Assembly: GCA_958415245.1 (NCBI GenBank)
Contig: CATYYP010000018.1
Location: 1-13,667, forward strand
Length of the DNA: 13,667 nucleotides
DNA from: Schaalia odontolytica
Lineage (GTDB): Bacteria > Actinomycetota > Actinomycetes > Actinomycetales > Actinomycetaceae
Reading direction: 5' to 3'
Under the pieces are notes generated by a model, which was not told the origin of the DNA, did not search any database, and saw nothing but the letters and a program-made list of their open reading frames with translations. The translations under genes were made by a program, and so were the position numbers. Positions 1 to 6,282 of this stretch are shown here, piece by piece. Every line of letters begins with the position of its first letter. Within the stretch, counting starts at the first letter, position 1.

Positions 1-1597
1 GCTCCACGACGCCCAGATCCTCGCCGATGACGACGGCACCCGCACGCTGGGCCTCCAGCAGGATGACCCCCATCATGGCCTCGTGATCGTAGTACACGTA
101 GGTACCTTCGGTGGCAGCACAACCGTCCGGGATCCACCAGAGGCGGAACATACCCAGGATGTGGTCGATGCGCACGGCGCCGGCGTTCGCCAGCGCAGCG
201 CGGACCATGTCGCGCAGCGGCAGGTAACCCGACTCCGCGAGGCTACGCGGCGACCACGGCGGCTGCGACCAGTTCTGCCCCTGCTGCGAGTAGACGTCCG
301 GCGGAGCACCCACGCTCATGCCGCTGGCAAAGAGCTCGGGACGGCTCCACTTTTCGGAACCGTAGCCGTGCACGCCGACTGCCAGGTCGGCCATGATGCC
401 GATCTCCATGCCGACCTCACGCGCCACGTGCTGGGCATGCTCGAGCTGTTCGGCGGCAACCCACTGGCACCACTGGTAGAAGTCAACACGCTCGGCCAGC
501 TCGAGGCGCTCAAGCTCGACGCGAGGCGCAGACGAACGAGCAAGATCCTCGGGTAGCTCGATCGTGCCCTCACGCTCGACGAGGGCGCACCACAGCGCAT
601 AGTTGGACAGCTCCGAACCGCCGCGCTCGATGAAGCGATCCAGCTGGCTTTGGCGATGGTAGGAACGCGGAGCGGCGAAGATGACCTCAAGGGCCTTGCG
701 CTTGGCCTCCCACGAGCGATCACGGTCGATCAGGTCCTCACGGGTGGCGAACTGGCGGGTCTCGTCGCGCAGCTGCTCGATGACCGCGCGCGAAGCCTGG
801 GGCAGGGAGGCGTACTCCTCGATGCTCTCGGGACGAATGTAGATCGGGTTGAGCCAACGGCGCGACACCGGCAGGTAGGGAGAGTTCTCCAGCGGGGACA
901 CCGGCTGCGATGCGTGGACGGGGTTGATGAGCAGGAAATCAGCGCCCTTGTCCGCACAGACGGTAGCCAGGTCAGCCAGATCGGTGGCGTCACCGATGCC
1001 CCACGAGGAGGCCGAGCGCGTCGAGTACAGCTGAGCGTTGACGCCCCACACGCGGCGCGAGGACTCCAGGAGCGGCAAGGACAGCGTGTTCGGCACGATG
1101 ATGAGGGTCGCGGACTCCACGTGTCCGCCCTCGACAGTCGCCACGAGGCGGTGCCATCCGAGCGGCAGCCAGTGCGGAACATCGAAGGTCGCGCGTCCGA
1201 CGAGCTCGCCGTCGATCATGCGCGGAGCAACGTAGCGATCCACCTGATCACACGAGCCCTTACGGCCATCCTCCAGCACCCACTGGACGTTCACCCACGA
1301 GCCGTCCGGCACGTGCACCGGGAACATGTAGCCGCCACCCTGGCGGGCGACGATCGTCGGAGGCAAGGTACGACGCCATTCGCGCTCTTCGGTCAGGCGC
1401 AGAGCCTCGTGCACATCGCCCACCGTGGACGATTCGTCGAGGGGCAGTCCGAGGGCGCCCAGGACCTTCAGGAGAGTAGACGCACTCACGCCCACCCAAT
1501 TCCCGTACCAATCCCAGAATCCGGTGGCTACGCCATTAGCATCGGCGATACGGCGCAGCTCATCGATGTTGTCAGATGCGGGTGCGTGAATATCCAC
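1..1597 (-). CDS. malQ: 4-alpha-glucanotransferase (amylomaltase, GH77), 3' end cut by window edge
   Basis: Transfers alpha-1,4-glucan segments between maltodextrins in the cytoplasm, releasing glucose; part of maltodextrin/glycogen use. About 532 codons are visible; actinobacterial MalQ proteins are usually near 700 residues, so the C-terminal quarter is missing. An N-terminal region rich in predicted beta strands comes first, then the GH77 barrel: WGIGD at about residues 199-203, SPYLPVSRRWLNPIYI near 235-250, RIDHILG with the presumed nucleophile Asp478, and IGEDLG with the presumed acid/base Glu526 close to the edge. The third carboxylate (THD motif) would lie outside. I chose GTG at 1597 because AGAAGG sits 7 nt upstream; an in-frame GTG at 1630, 8 nt after the upstream gene's stop, has a weaker ribosome site but is possible. 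It follows the EIIB gene on the same strand and probably shares its transcript. The family call is firm; the start is less so. Confidence 0.93.
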   Translation of the reverse strand, partial: MDIHAPASDNIDELRRIADANGVATGFWDWYGNWVGVSASTLLKVLGALGLPLDESSTVGDVHEALRLTEEREWRRTLPPTIVARQGGGYMFPVHVPDGSWVNVQWVLEDGRKGSCDQVDRYVAPRMIDGELVGRATFDVPHWLPLGWHRLVATVEGGHVESATLIIVPNTLSLPLLESSRRVWGVNAQLYSTRSASSWGIGDATDLADLATVCADKGADFLLINPVHASQPVSPLENSPYLPVSRRWLNPIYIRPESIEEYASLPQASRAVIEQLRDETRQFATREDLIDRDRSWEAKRKALEVIFAAPRSYHRQSQLDRFIERGGSELSNYALWCALVEREGTIELPEDLARSSAPRVELERLELAERVDFYQWCQWVAAEQLEHAQHVAREVGMEIGIMADLAVGVHGYGSEKWSRPELFASGMSVGAPPDVYSQQGQNWSQPPWSPRSLAESGYLPLRDMVRAALANAGAVRIDHILGMFRLWWIPDGCAATEGTYVYYDHEAMMGVILLEAQRAGAVVIGEDLGVVE

Positions 1598-1638
1598 AAA
1601 AAAGCCTTCTACGTTGCGGGCTGATGACACCTTTAATA

Positions 1639-1923
1639 CTAAGCGTGGACGCGCTGCGACAAAGACTCCGCAGGCGTGTCATGGGCCACGCGTTCAAGGA
1701 TTGAGATCATCGCAGCTGCCACATCGTCGGACTGAGCTCCGCACACGATCTGAACAACGTCGCCGGAGCGCACGACGGCTAATACGCCATCCACTCGCAG
1801 CGCCGCCTCATCGACGTCCCGTTGAGATTTGACCTGAATACGGATTCGCATCGTGCAGGGTTCTACCTCGACGATATTGAGGTGTCCACCCAGCGCGTCG
1901 ATGAGCGTTTGTTCAATCGCCAT
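1639..1923 (-). CDS. Stand-alone PTS EIIB domain protein (glucose/GlcNAc family)
   Basis: A 94-residue protein matching a single EIIB domain of the glucose/N-acetylglucosamine PTS family, which carries phosphate from EIIA to an incoming sugar through a cysteine. The N-terminal helix plus LGGHLNIVEVEPCTMRIRI fits the usual LGG..NI....C.TRLR pattern, making Cys23 the phospho-acceptor; the later VDGVLAV...GDVVQIVCGAQSDDV fits the domain's second half. No membrane segment or EIIC domain is present, and no EIIC or EIIA gene is visible, so its partners must be encoded elsewhere. The context (TM rather than TR after Cys) is slightly off consensus. ATG 1923 is supported by GAAAGGGG at 1929-1936, five bases upstream. 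It ends with TAG, showing that TAG is an ordinary stop here. Being upstream of malQ, it may serve in maltose/glucose uptake or in regulation; the exact sugar cannot be told. Confidence 0.85.
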   Translation of the reverse strand: MAIEQTLIDALGGHLNIVEVEPCTMRIRIQVKSQRDVDEAALRVDGVLAVVRSGDVVQIVCGAQSDDVAAAMISILERVAHDTPAESLSQRVHA

Positions 1924-1928
1924 CGGAG

Positions 1929-1936
1929 CCCCTTTC
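1929..1936 (-). promoter_or_regulatory. Ribosome binding site of the EIIB gene
   Basis: Read on the minus strand this is GAAAGGGG, five bases before ATG 1923. It is a good purine-rich site and fixes the start of the EIIB gene. Confidence 0.65.
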
Positions 1937-1962
1937 GCGCGGTCGGAAGTTTGCGATTCGTA

Positions 1963-1979
1963 TCACATACTAGATGTGA
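1963..1979. promoter_or_regulatory. Inverted repeat overlapping the -10 box, candidate operator
   Basis: TCACAT and ATGTGA half-sites (perfect 6-bp arms, 5-bp centre) enclose the predicted -10 box of the EIIB-malQ promoter. A protein bound here would block RNA polymerase, so a sugar-responsive repressor is a reasonable guess. The arms are in the opposite order to the CRP/GlxR pattern TGTGA-N6-TCACA, so it is not a standard site of that family. No regulator gene is nearby. Confidence 0.35.
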
Positions 1980-1995
1980 CCTGCGCAAAAGGCAA
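1967..1995 (-). promoter_or_regulatory. Predicted sigma-70-type promoter of the EIIB-malQ operon
   Basis: On the minus strand TTGCCT (1995-1990, 4 of 6 matches to the -35 consensus) is followed by exactly 17 bp and then TAGTAT (1972-1967, 4 of 6 matches to the -10 consensus). Transcription would begin near 1960, leaving a leader of about 37 nt before ATG 1923. This is seen by pattern only; spacing is ideal but both boxes are imperfect. Confidence 0.5.
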
Positions 1996-2152
1996 GTGGG
2001 ATCCATAACATGAACGATTCACGAACGAACAACCGCTGACAGGAGCGCATCCCACAACGCGGGGCTACAATCCAACGCTCTGTCAAACTACTGGCTCAGG
2101 CTGGCACCCATGATGCGGTACCGCACACCGAATCCACCAATAGACACGATAA
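1996..2152. other. Intergenic stretch between the EIIB promoter and the ettA terminator
   Basis: No coding frame with a plausible start and composition is visible on either strand. The only structure I see is a perfect 12-bp palindrome, TGCGGTACCGCA, at 2114-2125. No tRNA or recognisable small RNA was found. Confidence 0.4.
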
Positions 2153-2178
2153 GGGGGAGGACCGCCAGGTCCTCCCCC
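2153..2178 (-). terminator. Intrinsic terminator of ettA
   Basis: GGGGGAGGACC and GGTCCTCCCCC form a perfect 11-bp, very GC-rich stem closed by a 4-nt loop. On the minus strand it begins 14 bases after the ettA stop codon and is followed by TTATCGTG, a short and imperfect T run. The position and strength fit a terminator for ettA; being symmetric, it could also stop transcription from the other side. Confidence 0.75.
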
Positions 2179-2192
2179 TCATACGCTGCGAA

Positions 2193-3875
2193 TCAGTCGC
2201 GCGTCAGCTTGCGGTGCGTCACGCGATGCGGGTTCGCGGCCGCCTCGCCCAGGCGGGCAACCTTATTCTTCTCGTACGCCTCGAAGTTGCCCTCGAACCA
2301 GTACCAGTTGTCGGGCGCTTCCTCAGTGCCCTCCCACGCGAGGATGTGGGTGGCGACGCGGTCGAGGAACCAACGGTCGTGGGTGACGACGACGGCACAG
2401 CCGGGGAACGCCAGGAGGGCGTTTTCCAGCGAACCGAGGGTCTCAACGTCGAGGTCGTTGGTCGGCTCATCCAGCAGGAGGAGGTTGCCACCCTGCTTGA
2501 GGGTGAGAGCCAGGTTCAGGCGGTTGCGCTCGCCACCGGACAGGACGCCGGCCGGCTTCTGCTGATCCGGGCCCTTGAAGCCAAACGCGGAGACGTAGGC
2601 GCGCGAGGGCATTTCCACATTGCCGACCTGAATGAAGTCCAGGCCGTCCGAGACGACCTCCCACAGGGTCTTGTCCGGGTCAATACCGGCGCGCGACTGG
2701 TCAACGTAGCTGATCTTGACGGTCTCGCCGATCGTCAGCTCGCCGCCATCGAGAGGCTCGAGGCCGACGATCGTCTTGAAGAGCGTGGTCTTACCGACGC
2801 CGTTCGGGCCGATGACGCCGACGATACCGTTACGGGGCAGGGAGAAGGACAGGCCGTTGATGAGCGAGCGGTCGCCAAAGCCCTTCTGAAGATCCTTCGC
2901 CTCGATGACGACGCTACCCAGGCGCGGGCCCGGCGGAATCTGAATTTCCTCGAAGTCGAGCTTGCGCGTGCGCTCGGCCTCGGCAGCCATCTCCTCGTAG
3001 CGGGCCAGACGGGCCTTCGACTTGGCCTGGCGACCCTTCGCGTTAGAGCGAACCCATTCGAGTTCTTCCTTCAGACGCTTGGCCAGCTTGGCATCCTTCT
3101 GCCCCTGAACCTCGAGGCGCTTCTCCTTCGTCTCCAGGTAGGTGGAGTAGTTGCCCTCGTAGGGGTAGAGGTGGCCGCGGTCGACCTCGGCAATCCAGCC
3201 GGCGACATGGTCGAGGAAGTAGCGGTCGTGGGTGACGGCAATGACCGCGCCCGGGTAGGTCGCGAGGTGCTTCTCGAGCCAGAGCACACTCTCGGCGTCG
3301 AGGTGGTTCGTGGGTTCGTCGAGGAGCAGCAGGTCGGGGGCCTCAATGAGGAGCTTGCACAGCGCCACGCGGCGGCGCTCACCACCGGAGAGGACGGACA
3401 CAGGCTGGTCCGGCGGCGGGCAGCGCAGGGCGTCCATCGCCTGATCAAGCTGAGAGTCGATGTCCCACGCGTTGGCGGCGTCGATCTCGGTCTGGAGCTT
3501 ACCCATCTCCTCCATCAGGGCGTCGAAGTCGGCGTCAGGATTCGCCATCTCTTCGGAGATCTCGTTGAAGCGGGCGAGCTTGCCGAAGATATCGGCGGCA
3601 CCGAGACGGACGTTCTCAATGACGGTCTTCGTCTCATCGAGAACGGGCTCCTGCATGAGGATGCCGACCGTGTAGCCGGGGGTCAGGCGAGCCTCACCAT
3701 TGCTGGGCTCATCCAGGCCGGCCATGATCTTCAGGATCGAGGACTTACCGGCACCGTTCGGGCCGACCATACCGATCTTGGCGCCCGGGAAGAAGCTCAT
3801 GGTGACATCGTCGAGGATGACCTTGTCACCGATGGCCTTGCGAGCCTTGATCATCTGATAAATAAACTCCGCCAC
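2193..3875 (-). CDS. ettA: EttA-type ABC-F energy-dependent translational throttle protein
   Basis: Soluble ABC-F ATPase with two ATP-binding domains and no membrane part; EttA binds the ribosomal E site and couples early elongation to the ATP/ADP ratio. The 560 residues match the family length (about 555). Domain 1 has GPNGAGKSS at 38-46, LSGGERRR at 162-169, LLLLDEP at 182-188 with catalytic Glu187, and His216. The charged linker around 245-310 fits the ribosome-contacting element between domains. Domain 2 has GPNGVGKTT at 356-364, LSGGERNR at 445-452, LLLLDEP at 465-471 with Glu470, and His499. The tail (FEGNF, then PHRVTHRKLTRD) is EttA-like. GTG 3875 is chosen because MAEFIYQM matches the family N-terminus and GGAG lies 4 nt upstream; the open frame to 3974 adds an unconserved extension. 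It is divergent from birA and appears monocistronic, with a terminator just downstream. Confidence 0.95.
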   Translation of the reverse strand: MAEFIYQMIKARKAIGDKVILDDVTMSFFPGAKIGMVGPNGAGKSSILKIMAGLDEPSNGEARLTPGYTVGILMQEPVLDETKTVIENVRLGAADIFGKLARFNEISEEMANPDADFDALMEEMGKLQTEIDAANAWDIDSQLDQAMDALRCPPPDQPVSVLSGGERRRVALCKLLIEAPDLLLLDEPTNHLDAESVLWLEKHLATYPGAVIAVTHDRYFLDHVAGWIAEVDRGHLYPYEGNYSTYLETKEKRLEVQGQKDAKLAKRLKEELEWVRSNAKGRQAKSKARLARYEEMAAEAERTRKLDFEEIQIPPGPRLGSVVIEAKDLQKGFGDRSLINGLSFSLPRNGIVGVIGPNGVGKTTLFKTIVGLEPLDGGELTIGETVKISYVDQSRAGIDPDKTLWEVVSDGLDFIQVGNVEMPSRAYVSAFGFKGPDQQKPAGVLSGGERNRLNLALTLKQGGNLLLLDEPTNDLDVETLGSLENALLAFPGCAVVVTHDRWFLDRVATHILAWEGTEEAPDNWYWFEGNFEAYEKNKVARLGEAAANPHRVTHRKLTRD

Positions 3876-4141
3876 GTTACTCCGTTCGGGTGGTTTGGGG
3901 CGCGCCCACGCGCGCGTGTTCCCCCCTATGGTACCGACCCCGCACGGGCCAGTGAGCCACCCAGCGGGACGCAAGGGTCGGTGATCCTCATCTCAGCGCC
4001 TATTGTCAGGATTTCCCCGCTCCCGCTCCTCACAAGGGTTCCGCGTTGGTTACGGATCCGTAGTGATTTGCCAGAAACTGTTCCAATTTTTTAAGAAACG
4101 CATGCGTAGGTTTGATTTTTGAGACAAACTTTGAAGTACCT

Positions 4142-4159
4142 GGGGAGCACTATCTCCCC
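4142..4159 (+). other. Small hairpin in the birA leader
   Basis: GGGGAG and CTCCCC form a 6-bp perfect stem around a 6-nt loop, ending 34 nt before the birA ATG. There is no T run after it, so it is unlikely to be a terminator; it could be a leader structure or chance. Confidence 0.3.
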
Positions 4160-4183
4160 TGTCAAACACGCGAAAGACCCTGC

Positions 4184-4189
4184 AGGAGG
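4184..4189 (+). promoter_or_regulatory. Ribosome binding site that decides the birA start
   Basis: AGGAGG lies four bases before ATG 4194. It is the only strong site in the leader and rules out the longer frame beginning at 4119. Confidence 0.75.
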
Positions 4190-4193
4190 TGGC

Positions 4194-5078
4194 ATGGAGC
4201 GCGCAACACGCATCGTCATTGAGGGCGTTCACTCCCCCGTTTATCACGTGAGCGACACGTCCTCCACCCTCGATCTCGCAGCGTCCCTCCTCACCGACAC
4301 GACGACCGCCACTCCCCACCTCACGACGATCATCGCCGATCGTCAAAGCGCAGGCCGTGGCCGCCTCGGGCGCACGTGGACAGCCCCGGATGGTCAGGCC
4401 CTCCTCGCCTCCACCATCGTCTCCCTCCCCACCTCATTCCCCACGGAGATGCTCGGCTGGCTCGTACACGCGTGCGCACTCTCCGTTCGCGACGCTCTGT
4501 CCCCCCGCCTGACGCCCATCGGACACACAGTCTCTCTCAAGTGGCCCAACGACGTGCTCGTCGACGGAGCGCACAAAATCTGCGGCATCCTCGCCCAACT
4601 CGCCCCTGCCTCGTCCCCATTTACGACGAGCGCAATTCTCGGCTACGGCATCAACATCGGCCAGGACTCCGATCACCTCGCTACCCCGCAGGCCACCTCC
4701 CTGTACACCGAGGGCGACGCCGAGGCCGGAGCCGATCCCACCTCCGTCTCCCACGCCCTGCTTGCCCAGATTCTCGCCGGACTCGACTCTCGCATCCGAG
4801 GCCTCGTCACCCATGGAAACGCGCACGATTGCGGGCTGGCTGACGAGGCCGCAAACGCACTACCCCTCCTCGGGACGCGGATTGCGCTGGCGAAGCCGAC
4901 GGATCCGAGTGGCCACCCGGCGATGGAAGGCGTTGCCCTGGGGCTGAGCCCGACCGGCTCACTCCTCGTACGCACAGACGATGGACGTACCCACGACATT
5001 AACGCCGGAGATGTCCTGGCAACCGGAATACCTCTGACAACCGTTCACGACACCAAGGAGAAGCGTGCGAACAATTAA
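4194..5078 (+). CDS. birA: Biotin--[acetyl-CoA-carboxylase] ligase, monofunctional
   Basis: Activates biotin with ATP to biotinyl-5'-AMP and transfers it to a lysine of the carboxyl carrier protein. At 294 residues it has the catalytic and C-terminal domains but no N-terminal helix-turn-helix, so it should be an enzyme and not a repressor (group I ligase). Seen motifs: DTSSTLDLA at 21-29, RGRLGRTW at 55-62 (the nucleotide/biotin loop of the GRGRxGRxW type), KWPNDVLVDGAHKICGIL at 116-133 including the conserved lysines, and GYGINIG at 150-156. The C-terminal beta domain covers roughly 225-280. The ATG at 4194 is fixed by AGGAGG just upstream. Its end overlaps the next gene by 14 nt, implying translational coupling to its own substrate, the BCCP domain encoded downstream. 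No promoter was confidently found. Confidence 0.94.
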   Translation: MERATRIVIEGVHSPVYHVSDTSSTLDLAASLLTDTTTATPHLTTIIADRQSAGRGRLGRTWTAPDGQALLASTIVSLPTSFPTEMLGWLVHACALSVRDALSPRLTPIGHTVSLKWPNDVLVDGAHKICGILAQLAPASSPFTTSAILGYGINIGQDSDHLATPQATSLYTEGDAEAGADPTSVSHALLAQILAGLDSRIRGLVTHGNAHDCGLADEAANALPLLGTRIALAKPTDPSGHPAMEGVALGLSPTGSLLVRTDDGRTHDINAGDVLATGIPLTTVHDTKEKRANN

Positions 5079-6276
5079 TCGAATCCTCGTCGCCAACCGT
5101 GGCGAAATCGCTCTGCGCGTGTGCCGCACGGCCACCGACATGGGCATCGCAACAATCGCGGTCTACGCCGATCAGGACATGGCGGCGCCCCATACGCGCG
5201 AGGCAGACGAGGCCCTGTCCCTCGGTGGCGACGATGCGGCGTCGACGTATCTGAACGGTGAGAAGATCCTGGCGATCGCTCTGGAGACGGGTGCGGATGC
5301 GATTCATCCGGGCTACGGCTTCCTATCAGAGAACTCCGAGTTCGCACGGGCTGTCGAGGATGCCGGTATCGCGTGGCTCGGCCCCGCATCTTCCGTCATC
5401 GACGCGCTGGGCGACAAGATCAAGGCCCGTCGCGTGGCAGAGGCGTGCGGCGTGGCTCCCGTCCCCGGCGTGTCCGAGCCCGTGACCTCGCGCGAGGAGG
5501 TCGAGGCCTTCATCGCCTCCGCCGGTTACCCCGTGGTGCTCAAGCGCGCCGATGGCGGCGGCGGTCGAGGCATCAGCATCATCCGCTCGCAGGCCGACCT
5601 CGACCTGTTCTTCGCGCGTCACACGGACGCTGCCGACCTGGGCGCTCACTTCGTCGAGCGTTTTGTCGAGGTCGCCCGTCACGTCGAGACGCAGTCCGCG
5701 CGCGACGCGCACGGCAACTTCCACGTCATCTCGACCCGTGACTGCTCGGTGCAGCGTCGCAACCAGAAGCTGGTCGAGGAGGCTCCCGCGCCGTTCCTGC
5801 CCGAGGGCGCGCACGAGACGCTCGTGAACGCGTCACGCGCGCTGTTCGAGCACGTCGACTACGTGGGCGTGGGCACGGTGGAGTTCCTGCTCGAGCCGGA
5901 CGGCAACATCTGGTTCCTCGAGGTCAACCCGCGTCTGCAGGTCGAGCACCCCGTATCCGAAGAAGTCACGGGAATCGACCTGGTGCGCGAGCAGATTCGT
6001 ATCGCGCAGGGCCTGCCGCTGACCACTCCCCCGGAGCCTCGCGGCCACTCCTTCGAGTTCCGCGTGACCTCCGAGGACCCGTCAAAGGACCTGACCCCCA
6101 CGGCTGGCCGCCTGGATGAGGTGCACTGGCCCCTGGGACCCGGCATCCGTCTGGAGCTGGGCATCGATCAGGGCGACTCCGTGCAGACCGCCTTCGATTC
6201 CATGATCGCCAAGATCATCGTCACGGGCGCAGATCGCGAGCAGGCCCTCGCTCGTTCGCGCCGCGCGCTGGCCTAG
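5065..6276 (+). CDS. accC: Biotin carboxylase part of acyl-CoA carboxylase alpha chain, stops early at TAG
   Basis: Carboxylates BCCP-bound biotin using ATP and bicarbonate, the first half-reaction of malonyl-CoA synthesis. The 403 residues contain the N-terminal NRILVANRGEIALRV, HPGYGFLSEN at 81-90, Lys118 and Lys160, the glycine loop GGGGRG at 164-169, the RDCSVQRRNQKLVEEAPAP stretch near 225-243, and the catalytic core EVNPRLQVEHPVSE at 286-299. A complete biotin carboxylase domain is near 450 residues, so the last strands and helix of its C-terminal subdomain are cut off by the TAG. GTG 5065 is chosen because the conserved N-terminus begins there and AAGGAG lies at 5055-5060, inside the end of birA. 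If translated only to the TAG, the chain lacks BCCP and is probably unstable or inactive without the downstream piece. Confidence 0.85.
   Translation: MRTINRILVANRGEIALRVCRTATDMGIATIAVYADQDMAAPHTREADEALSLGGDDAASTYLNGEKILAIALETGADAIHPGYGFLSENSEFARAVEDAGIAWLGPASSVIDALGDKIKARRVAEACGVAPVPGVSEPVTSREEVEAFIASAGYPVVLKRADGGGGRGISIIRSQADLDLFFARHTDAADLGAHFVERFVEVARHVETQSARDAHGNFHVISTRDCSVQRRNQKLVEEAPAPFLPEGAHETLVNASRALFEHVDYVGVGTVEFLLEPDGNIWFLEVNPRLQVEHPVSEEVTGIDLVREQIRIAQGLPLTTPPEPRGHSFEFRVTSEDPSKDLTPTAGRLDEVHWPLGPGIRLELGIDQGDSVQTAFDSMIAKIIVTGADREQALARSRRALA
6274..6276 (+). other. In-frame TAG stop replacing a conserved Glu codon
   Basis: The codon order is GCC TAG TTC TCG GTG. A change of G to T in GAG would produce it. 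The EIIB gene in this same window ends naturally in TAG (1639-1641), so TAG appears to be a normal stop in this genome and reassignment is unlikely. Confidence 0.9.
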
Positions 6277-6282
6277 TTCTCG

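Larger units (their letters stand above)
3876..4193. other. 318-bp divergent intergenic region between ettA and birA
   Basis: This gap should hold the promoters of ettA (leftward) and birA (rightward). I could not pick a convincing -35/-10 pair on either strand. TTGCCA at about 4068 followed by an A/T-rich stretch (4086-4097) is the best rightward hint, but its -10 is poor. Visible structures are two perfect 12-bp palindromes (CACGCGCGCGTG at 3907-3918 and TACGGATCCGTA at 4051-4062), a GTTTG/CAAAC inverted pair (4110-4129), and a small hairpin at 4142-4159. No small gene is supported: the frame extending upstream of birA from 4119 has no family resemblance. Confidence 0.5.

Noticed and set aside
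650..1624. A 324-codon open frame on the plus strand opposite malQ
   Set aside because: It is again codon-aligned with the real gene, which shows clear GH77 motifs on the minus strand.
1963..1979. CRP/GlxR binding site
   Set aside because: The half-sites are in the reverse order (TCACAT then ATGTGA) to the TGTGA-N6-TCACA pattern, so only a generic operator is proposed.
2110..2565. A 151-codon plus-strand frame starting in the gap and running into ettA
   Set aside because: Most of it is antisense to ettA, it crosses the terminator hairpin, and its Arg/Ser-rich translation resembles no protein.
3876..3974. Longer ettA starting at 3974
   Set aside because: The extra 33 residues have no similarity to the family; GTG 3875 gives the conserved MAEFIY start with a ribosome site.
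2214..4094. A 626-codon open frame on the plus strand opposite ettA
   Set aside because: It is the codon-aligned complement of ettA and has no recognisable domain; ettA has all ABC-F motifs.
4119..4193. Longer birA starting at 4119
   Set aside because: The added residues resemble neither a helix-turn-helix nor any ligase N-terminus, and the strong AGGAGG points to ATG 4194.
6274..6276. TAG recoded as an amino acid (pyrrolysine or stop reassignment)
   Set aside because: A different gene here ends in TAG at 1639-1641, the other stops are ordinary, and relatives have plain Glu at this position. No tRNA or insertion element supporting recoding is visible in the window.
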